Shown in pieces: positions 37,776-47,905 of a DNA stretch of 64,000 nucleotides; position 1 is the stretch's first letter; each line of letters opens with the position of its first letter. A program made the translations under genes and the position numbers. Source of the DNA: RPQJ01 sp963777725 (GTDB lineage: Bacteria; Pseudomonadota; Gammaproteobacteria; Steroidobacterales; Steroidobacteraceae). Under the pieces are notes generated by a model. The model was not told where the DNA came from, made no database searches, and worked only from the letters and a program-made list of their open reading frames with translations. The DNA is taken from contig CAVZRR010000008.1 in the NCBI GenBank assembly GCA_963777725.1, positions 1 through 64,000 of the forward strand. The letters run 5' to 3'.

Positions 37776-39146
37776 GTGACGCAATTCGACTACGACTTGT
37801 TCGTGATCGGCGCCGGCTCGGGCGGAGTCCGGGCGGCCCGCGTCGCGGCGGGTTTCGGCGCGCGCGTCGCGGTCGCCGAGGCCGACCGGCCGGGAGGCAC
37901 CTGCGTGATCCGCGGCTGCGTGCCGAAGAAACTGCTGGTCTACGCCGCGCACTTTCGCGAGGATCTCGAGGATGCCGCGGCCTACGGCTGGTCGGCGGAC
38001 GCGACGTTCTCGTGGCCGACGCTGATCGCCAACAAGGATCGCGAGATCGCGCGCCTCGAGGACATCTACCGCACGCTGCTCAAGTCCGCCGGCGCCTCGT
38101 TGTACGAGGGCCGGGCGACGCTGGTCGATCCGCACACCGTCGAAATCGCGGCGCGACGGTACACGGCACGGCACGTGCTGGTCGCCACGGGCGGTCGCCC
38201 GGTCCGGCCCGAGATTCCCGGCGCCGAATTCGCGATTACCTCCGACGAGGCGTTCCAGCTCGCCGAGTTGCCGCGCCGCGTGCTGATCGTGGGCGGCGGC
38301 TACGTCGGCGTCGAGTTCGGCGGCATCTTCCACGGTCTCGGTGCCGAGGTGACGATCGCCTACCGTGGCGAGCAGATCCTGCGCGGCTTCGACGACGACG
38401 TGCGTCACCACCTGCACGACGAACTGGTGCGCAAGGGGCTCGACGTGCGCCTGCAGTGTGACTTGCGCAGCATCGAGCGCCGCGTCGATGGATCGCTGGC
38501 GGTCACGCTCGTCACGGCGGGCACGCCGCAGCAGCTCGAGGTGGACGCCGTCCTGTTCGCGACGGGTCGCCAACCGGTCACCGCCGGCCTCGGGCTCGAA
38601 GCGGCCGGCGTGCAGCTCGACGCGCACGGCGCCGTGATCGTCGACGAGTATTCGCGCAGCAGCGTGCCGAACATCCACGCCGTGGGCGACGTGACGAATC
38701 GCGTTGCCTTGACGCCGGTCGCGATCCGCGAGGGCGCAGCGGTCGCGACGACGCTGTTCGGCGGCCGGCGCGTGGCCGTCGATCACCGCGACGTGCCGCA
38801 CGCCGTGTTCAGCCAGCCGCCGGTCGGTACGGTCGGCCTGTCGGAAGGCGCGGCCTCTGCGGCGTACGAATCCGTGGACGTCTACACGGCGACGTTTCGC
38901 CCGCTGAAGTACACGTTGTCGGGCCGCAACGAACGCACGCTGGTCAAGCTGGTGGTCGATGCGGCGAGCCAGCGGGTCGTCGGCGCGCACATGGTGGGGC
39001 CCGATGCGCCCGAGATCATCCAGGGCATCGCGATCGCGGTGAAGGCGGGGCTCACCAAGGAGCAGTTCGACGCGACGGTGGCCGTCCATCCGACCGCGGC
39101 CGAGGAGTTCGTGACGCTGCGCGACAAGCGCGCGGCGCGCCGCTGA
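37776..39146 (+). CDS. gor: Glutathione-disulfide reductase
   Basis: NADPH-dependent flavoenzyme reducing oxidised glutathione. The 456-residue product starts at GTG 37776. FAD motif VIGAGSGGVRAARVAAGFGA, redox-active disulfide GGTCVIRGCVPKK, NADPH domain VLIVGGGYVGVEFGGIFHGLG with nearby Arg, second FAD region HAVGDVTNRVALTPVAI, and the interface active-site motif VHPTAAEEFVTLRD at the C-terminus. These distinguish it from lipoamide or mercury reductases. In the same run as the TRAP genes; thiol maintenance during sulfite release is one possible link (inference). Confidence 0.93.
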   Translation: MTQFDYDLFVIGAGSGGVRAARVAAGFGARVAVAEADRPGGTCVIRGCVPKKLLVYAAHFREDLEDAAAYGWSADATFSWPTLIANKDREIARLEDIYRTLLKSAGASLYEGRATLVDPHTVEIAARRYTARHVLVATGGRPVRPEIPGAEFAITSDEAFQLAELPRRVLIVGGGYVGVEFGGIFHGLGAEVTIAYRGEQILRGFDDDVRHHLHDELVRKGLDVRLQCDLRSIERRVDGSLAVTLVTAGTPQQLEVDAVLFATGRQPVTAGLGLEAAGVQLDAHGAVIVDEYSRSSVPNIHAVGDVTNRVALTPVAIREGAAVATTLFGGRRVAVDHRDVPHAVFSQPPVGTVGLSEGAASAAYESVDVYTATFRPLKYTLSGRNERTLVKLVVDAASQRVVGAHMVGPDAPEIIQGIAIAVKAGLTKEQFDATVAVHPTAAEEFVTLRDKRAARR

Positions 39147-39153
39147 CGCGCGC

Positions 39154-40362
39154 TCAGCGGTAGAGCAGCAGGTCTGCGCGTTCCTCGCGCCAGGCACGCT
39201 CGTCGGGCGTCGCGAGCGCATCGAGGTCGGACGGCGTGGCCGCCGGGTCGTCCACCCAGCGCCGCAGCAGCTCGCTGCCGTTGATCAGGTCGATCGCGAG
39301 CCGGCCGTGCTCGTACTCGTACGGGAAGTCCCGCCACAGCTCGTAGTCGGGGCGCAACCGCGCAGCGCCTTGAACGCGAGCGCCTGCAGCCGCCAGGGCT
39401 GGAAGGCCGCGTGGTCATACGACGGATCCTCGACGTGCACCTGCAGGCCCGCGCAGAGCCGGCCGACGTGCTTGTGGAACGTCGGCTCGAACCAGCACGG
39501 ACGCAGCCGGCAGCCGCGCAGCCACTGCGGGGCGAGCCGCTGCATCTCGGCCAGCCACAGGGTGGCGTCGAGGTCCGGCGCGCCGAACAACTCGAGCGGG
39601 CGTGTCGTGCCGCGGCCTTCTGACAGCGTCGTGCCTTCGAGCATCACGGTGCCGGCATAGCAGCGCGCCATCCACAGGTTCGGCGCGTTCGGGCTCGGGT
39701 TGATCCAGGTGCGTTCGCCGAGCGGCCAGCCGTAGCCCGGCGCCGCCTCCGGTTGCCAGCCGCGCATCTCGATCACGCGGTAGTCGACGTCGAGGTGCAG
39801 CGTGCGGACGAACCAGTGGCCCAGCTCGCCAAGCGTGAGACCGTGGCGCATCGGCATCGGGCCGGCGCCGACGAAACTCTCCCAGCCGGCGCGCAGCGTG
39901 AGGCCCTCGACCGGGCGGCCGACCGGGTTCGGACGGTCGAGCACCCAGACCGACTTGCCGTGCTGCGCCGCCGCTTCGAGCACGTAGCGCAGCGTGGTGA
40001 TGAACGTGTAGATCCGGCAGCCGAGGTCCTGCAGGTCCACGAGCAGCACGTCGAACGTGTCGAGCATCGCCGCGGTGGGGCGACGTACTTCGCCGTACAG
40101 GCTGAAGACCGGCACGCCGTGCGCCGGATCCTGGAAATCCGGCGACTCGACCATGTTGTCCTGCTTGTCGCCGCGCAGGCCGTGCTGCGGTCCGAACGCC
40201 GCGGTGACCCGCAGGTCGTCGAGGGCGCAGAGCGCGTCGAGCGAGTGCGTCGAGGCCTGTGGTCACCGAGGCCGGATGCGCCAGCAACGCGACGCGGCGT
40301 CCGGCCAGCGGCCGGCGCAGCTCCGGCTCGGCAAGCAGCCGGTCGATGCCGAAGCTCACCAT
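39154..40362 (-). CDS. NamZ-like exo-beta-N-acetylmuramidase, DUF1343 family (two frame breaks)
   Basis: Family includes NamZ, which removes terminal MurNAc from peptidoglycan fragments. The chain starts MVSFGIDRLLAEPELRRPLA, GRRVALLAHPASVTT, slips near 40245, then NMVESPDFQDPAHGVPVFSL, LDTFDVLLVDLQDLGCRIYT, SVWVLDRPNPVGR, PMPMRHGLTLGELG and ERTWINPSPNAPNLWMARCY. It slips again near 39360 before DYELWRDFPYEYEHGRLAID and ends ERADLLLYR. About 402 residues after repair. No signal peptide is visible, so it may act on imported muropeptides in wall recycling. Its start overlaps the stop of the DOMON-like gene. Confidence 0.78.
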
Positions 40363-40932
40363 GGCAGGCTGCGGTCGATCTCGAGCACGAAGCCCGCCGG
40401 GTCGTGGAAGTCCGGCCGTTCGGACGGATGCGCGAGCGCCCAGTGCGAGACGCCGCCGTCGTTGCGCTCGATGACTGCGGCGAGGCCGAGGCGCAGCGTC
40501 GAGTCGCCGGGCAGCGCGAGCAGCGTCTCGCGAGGCACGATGGCTTCGAGCGCGATCCGGTCGTCCGTGATGCTGGCCGCCACGCTCGGCGGCGTCGCGT
40601 GCTCGAGCGGTGCCATGCCTTCCCGGTAGCCGGTGAAGCCGTAGAACGCCCACTGCGTGGACGGCGAGAAATTGAACTCGCAGTAGGCGGACGACGCGTG
40701 TCCGGCGATGAAGGCCTCGAAGCAGGTGTGCTGCCAGAGCCCGTCGGTCGGCCGCGACGGGTGCGAGCGGCGGCACCAGGATGCGGCTGACGTCGCCATC
40801 GACGAAATAGCGCAGCCGCAGCGCACCGTCGGCCGTCGTCGAGATCTCGACGTCGATGCGGCGCACCACGCCCAAAGTGGGCGAGGCCGGGTGGCGAATC
40901 AACTCGACGCTGCGTGGCGCGGGGATGGGCAT
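40356..40932 (-). CDS. DOMON-like domain protein (one frame break)
   Basis: Function unknown. The chain begins MPIPAPRSVELIRHPASP, then VEISTTADGALRLRYFVDGD and ISRILVPP-like strands. After a slip near 40755 it continues LWQHTCFEAFIAGHASSAYC, EFNFSPSTQWAFYGFTGYRE, LEAIVPRETLLALPGDS and ends SERPDFHDPAGFVLEIDRSLPW. The Trp-Glu-Phe-x-Phe-Ser-Pro-Ser pattern is that of DOMON-like beta-sandwich proteins, which may bind sugar or heme. About 192 residues. Middle gene of a patatin-DOMON-NamZ run. Confidence 0.6.
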
Positions 40933-40949
40933 CGGCGAATCATACCGGG

Positions 40950-42016
40950 TCAGATTGGGCGCAACAGGCCCGGGTCGGGGCGCTCCAGCCAGCGCAACAC
41001 GGCCTCCGCGAACCGCTCGCACTCGCCGATCGCGCGCTCCCAGTCGCGGATCCGCGCGGCGTGGTCCTGGCCGTAACGATAGAAATCCTGCCGGTCGGGC
41101 AGCTTGCCGTTCGGCAGCCGGGCCAGCAGGGCCGGCGAGGGCGTGACCAGCAGCATGTCGTCGAGCCAGGGGTGGCCGCGCGGCGCGCGGCGCCAGGGCA
41201 GGTGCTTGTCGAGCCAGCCCGGCGTCACGTAATCGTTGAAGTGCGGATAGAAGACCAGCCGGCGGCGGCTGCCGGCCCGGGTCAGGCGCGGGTAGGGCAG
41301 CAGCAGATGGTAATCGACGAGCGCGCCGTCCCAGTAGTTGCCGGGCGGGGCGCCGGCGATGTCGCGCACCGGCGCGCAGACGAGCGGAATCGTGCCCGAC
41401 GCCAGCAGTGCGTCCTCGTCGTTGCGCGCGTCGAGCGGGATCCGTTGCAGGCCGAACGCGTCGTAGGGCTCGGTCATGAAGCCCGGCGGCGCCGGCCGTG
41501 AACAGCACGCGCTCGAGGTGTCCCGCGAGTCGCTCCCGAGACACGGCATTGCTCAGCACGGCCCGCGCGAATGCAGCCTTCGACTCGGCGTCGGCGAGCG
41601 GGCCCCGGGCGCGCGCCGTGACGATCGCGAGCGAGACCCGCTCGCGCACTTCGAGTGGGCGACCGCCGAGCACGGCCTGTGCGATGCGCCGGCAGGTGGC
41701 CGCCACTTCGCTGGGCGTGGGCTTTCTCCGTGTAGCACTGGTCGTGGACGTAGGCGTGTCGCAGGCGGTCCAGCGCGGCCAGCGGATCGTGCTGCGCGAG
41801 TGCCGCCATGCGCCACGCGCCGATCGAGGCGCCGATCAGCTCCACTGGCGCCGGCGCCGCCTGCAGCCACTCGCGGAACAGCAGCTTGTCGAGCGGGATC
41901 AGCGCCAGGCCCTTGGGCCCGCCGGCCGCCGCCGGGATGCAGGCAATGTCGGCCGGCGCGATGCCGTGCTCGCGCACGTGCTCGATGGCGCCGGGGCCGG
42001 CGCGAAACGCGAGCAT
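40950..42016 (-). CDS. Patatin-like phospholipase family protein (two frame breaks)
   Basis: Ser-Asp dyad hydrolase of the patatin family, probably a lipid acylhydrolase. N-terminus MLAFRAGPGAIEHVREHGI, oxyanion segment AAAGGPKGLALIPLDKLLF, nucleophile motif GASIGAW, then slips near 41712 and 41490. The catalytic-Asp block is NYWDGALVDYHLLLPYPRLT, followed by LVFYPHFNDYVTPGWLDKHL and DRQDFYRYGQDHAARIRDWE. About 355 residues when repaired. First gene of the run patatin-DOMON-NamZ, with 17 bp to the next gene. Confidence 0.72.
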
Positions 42017-42070
42017 CGATTCGCCGTTCAGCACGGGTAAGATGGGCCGCAACCCGGGACATCCAAGAAC

Positions 42071-42148
42071 ATGATCAAGATCCTGCTGCTCGCCATCGTC
42101 GTGCTGGTCGTCTACGTGATCTACCTGCGCACCAAGCGCCAACGCTGA
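42071..42148 (+). CDS. Possible 25-residue single-helix membrane peptide
   Basis: An open frame starting ATGATCAAG encodes MIKILLLAIVVLVVYVIYLR followed by TKRQR: a hydrophobic helix of about 17 residues and a basic tail, the shape of small inner-membrane proteins with the basic end in the cytoplasm. It is divergent from the patatin gene (55 bp) and no strong Shine-Dalgarno is seen (ATCCAAGAAC precedes). Could be chance, though such a clean helix in 70% GC DNA is unusual. Confidence 0.35.
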   Translation: MIKILLLAIVVLVVYVIYLRTKRQR

Positions 42149-42199
42149 TCGGCGCGGACTGTAGAGGATTTCGGCGCGGGCGGGAACGCGTCCCGTGGC

Positions 42200-43472
42200 T
42201 CAGAGCAGGTCGCGCAGCCGGTACCAGAGCATGCCGAGCACCAGGGCCGGCGTGCGCAGCCAGCGGCCACCCGGGAAGACCCGGTGGTGCAATCGCCCGT
42301 AGAGGTCGAAGCGCTCCGCCTGGCCGGCGATGGCCTCCGCGGCGAGCCGGCCCGCCATGCCCGCCATCGCGATGCCGTGGCCCGAGAACCCCTGCAGGTA
42401 GTAGACGTTGCCGCCGATGCGGCCGAAATCCGGCGCGCGGTTCATCGTGATGTCGACGTAGCCGCCCCAGACGTACTCGAGACGGGTGTCCTCGAGTTGT
42501 GGAAAAACCCGCAGCATCCGCGCGCGCGTGGCCTGGCCGGTGTCGCGCGTGTCGATGCCGGAGTAACTGACCCGGCCGCCGAACAGCAAACGGTGATCGG
42601 CGGAGCGGCGGAAATAGTCCAGCACGAAATTCGTGTCGGCGACGGCGACGTTTTCGCGGATCAACGCGGTGATCCGCTCCGCGCCCAGCGGTTCGGTCGC
42701 GACGACGTAGGTGCCGACCGGCATGACGCGCCATTCGGAGCCGGCACGCAGGCCGGCCACGTAGCCGCCGCGCGTGAGCACGACGAAGCGCGCAGTCAGC
42801 GTGCCGTGCGGCGTGACGACTCGCGCGGGGTCGCCGCGCTCGATCCGGGTCACCGGCGATGATTCGAAGATCGTGACGCCCGCAGCGACGGCCGCGCGCG
42901 CCAGGCCCAGCGTGTAATTGAGCGGGTGCAGGTGCCCGCTGCGCGGATCGAACAGGCCGGCGCAGTAGCGCTGCGTCGCCAGCAATCCCTCGACTTCGTG
43001 GCGCTCGAGGAACCGCGGCGAATGGTAGCCGTAGACCTCCGCCAGCTCGCGCTGCAGTTCGAGCAGTTCGTCGCGCTGGCGCGGCTTCGTCGCCGCGTGC
43101 AGGTGCCCCCAGTTCAGGTCGCAGTCGATCGCGTGCCGGGCGACGCGCTCGCGCACCCAGTCGAGTGCGTCGATCGAGACGTCCCACATCCGGCGCGCGA
43201 CCTCGGGACCGACCTGCGCCGCCAGGCTCGCCTGGCTCGTGCCGTAGCCGAAGATCGCCTGGCCGCCGCTGCGGCCCGAGGCGCCCCAGCCGACGCGCTC
43301 GGCCTCCAGCAGCGCGACCCGATAGCCGCGCTCGGCGAGCTCGAGTGCGGTCGCGCAGCCGGCGATGCCCGCGCCGACCACGCAGACGTCGAACTCGGCT
43401 GCGCCGCTGCAACTGCGGGTGCGTGGGAGCCGGGTGCGCCGTGGCCGCGTAATACGAGTCGACGTGAGGCAT
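42200..43472 (-). CDS. FAD-dependent amine/amino-acid oxidoreductase, DadA/OrdL-like (one frame break)
   Basis: DAO-family flavoenzyme, about 424 residues, oxidising a secondary or primary amine such as gamma-glutamylputrescine, sarcosine or a D-amino acid. It begins MPHVDSYYAATAHPAPTHPQ; after a slip near 43405 come FDVCVVGAGIAGCATALELA, LLEAERVGWGASGRSGGQ (GASGRSGGQ is the OrdL/PuuB hallmark) and a C-terminal FAD segment VYYLQGFSGHGIAMAGMAGR. No polyamine genes adjoin, so the substrate is open. Confidence 0.78.
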
Positions 43473-43588
43473 GCCGGCCGACTGTAACCTCCGGCGCGGT
43501 CGGCGCGGTACCCGCAGATAGCGCAATCGGTGCGGCTGCGGCATGCTGCGGCGCGCCCCGCGAGCCACGCGGGCCAAGCGGAGGATTC

Positions 43589-44230
43589 GTGCTGCACCTG
43601 GGTCCATACATACTGTGCGCGGTGGCCGTCGCGGGCCTGCTGGTGGCCGAATACCGGCGCTCGCGGGCCGGCCTGTGGCTCGCGAAGCCCATCGCGTCGC
43701 TGGCGTTCATCTGGGCCGGGCTCGCGGCCGGCGCGCTCGATTCCGGCTACGGGCAGCTCGTGCTGCTCGGGCTCGTGCTGTGCCTCGTCGGCGACGTGCT
43801 GCTGATCCCGCTCGAGCGGCCGGCCGTGTTCCGGGCGGGCGTCTTCGCGTTCCTCGCGGGCCACGTGGCGTACTCCGCCGCGTTCCTGACGCGACCGCTC
43901 GATCCGCTCGGACTCGCCGCCGGAACCGTGCTGCTCGCCGTCGTCGTCGGCGCCGTCTTGCGCTGGATCGGTCCCACGCTGCCCGCCGGGATGGTGTGGC
44001 CCGTGCGCGTCTACATGATCGTGATCGGCCTGATGTCGGCGCTGGCGTGCGGCGTCACGGCGGCGGGCGGGCCGTGGGCCGTCGCGGTCGGTGCGCTCGC
44101 GTTCACGGCCTCGGACGTGTCGGTCGCGCGGGACCGCTTCGTGCGCCACGAGTTCGTGAATCGCGCCTGGGGCCTGCCGCTGTATTACGCGGCGCAGCTC
44201 GCGATTGCGACGACGCCGGCGCTGCTCTGA
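43589..44230 (+). CDS. YhhN family membrane protein (lysoplasmalogenase-like)
   Basis: Eight-helix membrane protein of the YhhN/TMEM86 family; animal members hydrolyse lysoplasmalogens. 213 residues from GTG 43589, chosen because GCGGAGG precedes and the first helix LHLGPYILCAVAVAGLLVAE starts at once. Conserved segments: KPIASLAFIWAGLAAG, LVLCLVGDVLLI (conserved Asp), FLAGHVAYSAAFL and FTASDVSVARDRF near the end. Its stop overlaps the next start (TGATG). Bacterial substrates are uncertain. Confidence 0.85.
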   Translation: MLHLGPYILCAVAVAGLLVAEYRRSRAGLWLAKPIASLAFIWAGLAAGALDSGYGQLVLLGLVLCLVGDVLLIPLERPAVFRAGVFAFLAGHVAYSAAFLTRPLDPLGLAAGTVLLAVVVGAVLRWIGPTLPAGMVWPVRVYMIVIGLMSALACGVTAAGGPWAVAVGALAFTASDVSVARDRFVRHEFVNRAWGLPLYYAAQLAIATTPALL

Positions 44231-44924
44231 TGCTGCAACCCGATTCGATGCTGCCGGACGTACCGAGGCACCCCGCGCCCTGGAACCTGCGCGGCTCGGC
44301 CTGGATCGTCGCGCTGAAGTTGCCGCCGGGCGCGCCCGCCCGTGACGCGTTCCTGCCTCCGGGCCTCGCGGGCCAGGGCCGTGGTCTCGCCTCGTACCTG
44401 ATGTACGTCGACTATGTGGAGTCGGGTGCGGCCCGTACCGCGAGCTGCTGTTCATTCCGGGCGCGTTCCCGTTCGGCGACGGGCGGCGTCACCTGACGAT
44501 CAGCCGCATCCTGGTGTCGACCTGGGACAGCGTCGTCAACGGTCGCAACAACTGGGGCATCCCGAAGGATCGCGCCGACTTCGAGGTGGAGCAGGGCCTC
44601 GACGGCGGCCGCGAGGACCGGGTGCGTGTCGTCAGCGAGGGCCGCGAGTTGTGCGAGTTGCGGTTCGCCACGCTGCGCTACGCGCCGTCGTTGCCGGTGC
44701 CAGGCGGGCTGCTGCCTGCACGGCTGCGCACGCTGGCGCAGAGCTTCCGGGGCCGCACTTATTACTATGCGCCCGTCGCGGGCGGCCGGGCTCGTCTCGG
44801 CCGGCTGCTGTCGTGGCGCTTCGATGCCGCGCTGTTTCCGGACCTCGCCGCCGCGCCGGTGCTGGCCGCATTCAAGGTCGAGTCGTTCCGCATGACGTTC
44901 CCGGTCGCGGACGTCACCGACTGA
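44230..44924 (+). CDS. Acetoacetate-decarboxylase-like fold protein (one frame break)
   Basis: ADC superfamily, about 231 residues, reaction unknown. It begins MLQPDSMLPDVPRHPAPWNL, RGSAWIVALKLPPG and SYLMYVDYVESG. After a slip near 44430 it continues PYRELLFIPGAFPFGDGRR, ISRILVSTWDSVVNGRNNWG, IPKDRADFEVEQ. The NWGIPKDRADFE stretch corresponds to the part of ADC with the Schiff-base lysine, here Lys in PKD; whether it is catalytic is not clear. Coupled to yhhN by an overlapping TGATG. Confidence 0.6.
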
Positions 44925-44942
44925 CCGGCAGATCCGGCTCCC

Positions 44943-47720
44943 TCAGGCGGCTTTGTCCAGTCCGACCGCCCCCGCGATCGCCGCATGCGCCGCCGCCAGC
45001 CGCGCGATCGGCACCCGCGGCGCCGAGCACGACACGTAGTCGAGCCCGATCGAGTCGCAGAAGCGGATCGAGGCCGGGTGGCCGCCGTGCTCGCCGCAGA
45101 TGCCGACCTTGAGGCCGGGGCGGCTCGCGCGGCCCCAGTCCACGGCCAGCGCCATCAGGCGCCCGACGCCCTTGACGTCGAGCACCTCGAACGGATTGTC
45201 CTGCAGGATGCCGCGCTCGTTGTACATCGGCAGGAACTTGTTCTCGGCGTCCTCGCGCGAGAACGAGAACGTCGCCTGCGTCAGGTCGTTGGTGCCGAAC
45301 GAGAAGAACTCGGCGACTTCGGCCAGGTTCTCGGCGCGCATGCAGGCGCGCACCACCTCGACCATCGTGCCGAACTTGCACGGCACCGGCACGCCGTAGG
45401 TGACCTCGACCTCGCGCTGCACGGCCGTCATGTAGTCGCGCACCAGGTTCAGTTCCTGCGCGGTGCAGACCTGCGGCACCATGATCTCGGGGTGCACCTC
45501 GATCCCGGAGCGGATGCAGTTCGCCGCCGCCTCGAGCACGGCCCGGATCTGCATCGTGTAGATCTCGGGGTAGGTGATGCCGAGGCGCACGCCGCGGTGA
45601 CCGAGCATCGGGTTCACCTCGCGCAGCGCGCGCGCCTTGCGCAGGATCGCTTCCTTGCGCGCGATCACGCTGTCGATCAGCCGCGTCTCGGCGAGGTCGC
45701 GCAGCGTCGCGGGCAGCTTGCCGTCGGAGATCGAACGCGCCGCCTCGGTCAGCACCTCCATGCCGCGGGCTGCGCCGCGCAGCTCGTTCAGCTTCGCGAC
45801 GTCGTCCTCGAGCTGGCGCTCGGTCGGCAGGAACTCGTGGATCGGCGGGTCGAGCAGCCGGATCGTCACCGGGTGCGGCGCCATCGCCTTGAACAGTCCG
45901 GCGAAGTCCGCGCGCTGGATCGGCAGCAGCCGGTCGAGCGCCGCGCGCCGCTGCTCCGGCGTGTCGGCGACGATCATGTCGACGACGATCGGCAGCCGGT
46001 CGCCCGCGTTGAACATGCGCTCGGTGCGGCACAGGCCGATGCCCTTCGCGCCGTAGCGGATCGCGCGGGCGGCGTCGTCCGGCGTGTCGGCGTTGGCGCG
46101 CACGCCGAGCCGTGAATGCGCGTCCGCCCAGCCGAGCAGCTTGACCAGCGACGGCGAGAAGTCCGCCTCGACCGTCGGCACTTCGCCGCGGAACACGCGG
46201 CCGTTGCTGCCGTCGATCGTGATGACGTCGCCTTCCTTGATCACCTGGTCGCCGACGAACGCGAGTCGCGCGGACACGTCGACGTGGATGCCCTCGGCGC
46301 CCGCGACGCAGGGCTTGCCCATGCCGCGCGCGACGACGGCCGCGTGCGAGGTCTTGCCGCCGCGGCTGGTCAGGATGCCCTGCGAGGCGAAGAAGCCGTG
46401 GATGTCCTCGGGCTTGGTCTCCTCGCGGACGAGGATCACCTTGTGGCCCTGCTTGCCGAGCGTCTCGGCGCGATCGGCGTCGAACACGGCCTGGCCGCTC
46501 GCCGCACCGGGCGAGGCGGGCAGGCCCGTCGCGAGCGGCTGGCCCTTGTGCTGCGGGTCGAGTCGCGGGAACAGCATCTGCTCGAGGTGCGCCGGGTTGA
46601 CGCGCAGGATCGCTTCCTCGCGCGACAGGATGCCTTCCTCGTTCATTTCGACCGACGTGCGCACCATCGACGCGGCGTTCATCTTGCCGTTGCGTGTCTG
46701 CAGGCAATACAGCGTGCCGCGCTCGATCGTGAACTCGAAGTCCTGCACTTCGCGGTAATGCCGCTCGAGGCGGTTGCGCAGGTCGACGAGCTGCGTGTAG
46801 ATCGCGGGCATCTCGACGGCGAGGTCGGCGATCGGCTTCGGCGTGCGGATGCCCGCCACGACGTCCTCGCCCTGCGCGTTGGTCAGGTACTCGCCGTAGA
46901 GCTGGTTCTCGCCGGTCGCCGGGTTGCGCGTGAAGCCCACGCCCGTCGCGCTGTCGTTGCCCATGTTGCCGAACACCATCGTCACGACGTTGACCGCGGT
47001 GCCGTTCGCCATGGCCGGCGTGATCTTGAACTCGCGCCGGTAGTCGATCGCGCGCTTGCCCATCCACGAATTGAAGACGGCCTTGATCGCGATCTCGAGC
47101 TGCTCGTACGGATCGGCCGGGAATGGCCGGCCGGTGTGCTGCTGCACGACGCGCAGGAACCGCTCGCCGATGTCGCGCAGTTCGTCCGGGCCGAGCATGA
47201 CGTCCTGCTTGACGCCGACGCGGGTCTTGACCGCCTCGAACTGCTCGTCGAACGCAGAGTCGGGCACGCCGAGGGCCACCTTGCCGAACAGCTGGACGAA
47301 CCGCCGCCAGGCGTCGTAGCCGAAGCGCTCGTTGCCGGTGCGGCGGATCAGCGCGGCGAGCGTGGTCTCGTTGAGGCCGAGGTTGAGGATCGTGTCCATC
47401 ATGCCCGGCATCGACATCGCCGATCCCGAGCGCACCGAGACGAGCAGCGGATCGTCGCTGCCGCCGAAGCGCTTGCCGGTGCGTTGCTCGAGCGCGCGCA
47501 TGTGGGCGCGCACCTCGTCCATCGCGCCCTCGGGCAGCTGGCGCTGCGAGTCTTCGAGGTAGGCGAGGCAGGCCTCGGTCGTGATCACGAAGCCGGGCGG
47601 CACGTTGAGCCCGATCCGCGTCATCTCGCAGAGATTGGCCCCCTTGCCGCCGAGCAGCATCTTGTTGCGGCCGTCGCCGTTTTCGAACGCGTAGACCCAT
47701 TTCCGCTCGCTGGTGGTCAT
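44943..47720 (-). CDS. ppdK: Pyruvate, phosphate dikinase
   Basis: Interconverts pyruvate + ATP + Pi and PEP + AMP + PPi; direction depends on metabolism. The intact 925-residue protein has an N-terminal ATP-grasp domain (MLLGGKGANLCEMTRIGLNV), the phospho-His motif GGKTSHAAVVARGMGKPCV in the middle domain and a PEP/pyruvate barrel with CGEHGGHPASIRF supplying the catalytic Cys near the C-terminus. It could raise PEP from the pyruvate made by SuyAB for gluconeogenesis. Transcribed leftward, convergent with the ADC-like gene (18 bp apart). Confidence 0.96.
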   Translation of the reverse strand: MTTSERKWVYAFENGDGRNKMLLGGKGANLCEMTRIGLNVPPGFVITTEACLAYLEDSQRQLPEGAMDEVRAHMRALEQRTGKRFGGSDDPLLVSVRSGSAMSMPGMMDTILNLGLNETTLAALIRRTGNERFGYDAWRRFVQLFGKVALGVPDSAFDEQFEAVKTRVGVKQDVMLGPDELRDIGERFLRVVQQHTGRPFPADPYEQLEIAIKAVFNSWMGKRAIDYRREFKITPAMANGTAVNVVTMVFGNMGNDSATGVGFTRNPATGENQLYGEYLTNAQGEDVVAGIRTPKPIADLAVEMPAIYTQLVDLRNRLERHYREVQDFEFTIERGTLYCLQTRNGKMNAASMVRTSVEMNEEGILSREEAILRVNPAHLEQMLFPRLDPQHKGQPLATGLPASPGAASGQAVFDADRAETLGKQGHKVILVREETKPEDIHGFFASQGILTSRGGKTSHAAVVARGMGKPCVAGAEGIHVDVSARLAFVGDQVIKEGDVITIDGSNGRVFRGEVPTVEADFSPSLVKLLGWADAHSRLGVRANADTPDDAARAIRYGAKGIGLCRTERMFNAGDRLPIVVDMIVADTPEQRRAALDRLLPIQRADFAGLFKAMAPHPVTIRLLDPPIHEFLPTERQLEDDVAKLNELRGAARGMEVLTEAARSISDGKLPATLRDLAETRLIDSVIARKEAILRKARALREVNPMLGHRGVRLGITYPEIYTMQIRAVLEAAANCIRSGIEVHPEIMVPQVCTAQELNLVRDYMTAVQREVEVTYGVPVPCKFGTMVEVVRACMRAENLAEVAEFFSFGTNDLTQATFSFSREDAENKFLPMYNERGILQDNPFEVLDVKGVGRLMALAVDWGRASRPGLKVGICGEHGGHPASIRFCDSIGLDYVSCSAPRVPIARLAAAHAAIAGAVGLDKAA

Positions 47721-47905
47721 CGGGAGCCCTCGGCAGGCCCGAACACCGGGCCTTCGCGCCGCTAGTGATAGCGCGTCGGGCGGCGGCGGAAAATACGTGG
47801 ATCTCAGGGGCGCCGCGCGGCTTCACGCAGGCGCCGGCACTTGTGCCGGTGCGGCGCACGGGCGACCATCCGGCCACAAGGCGCCGGAGCGTCAGGGGAG
47901 CGGCG

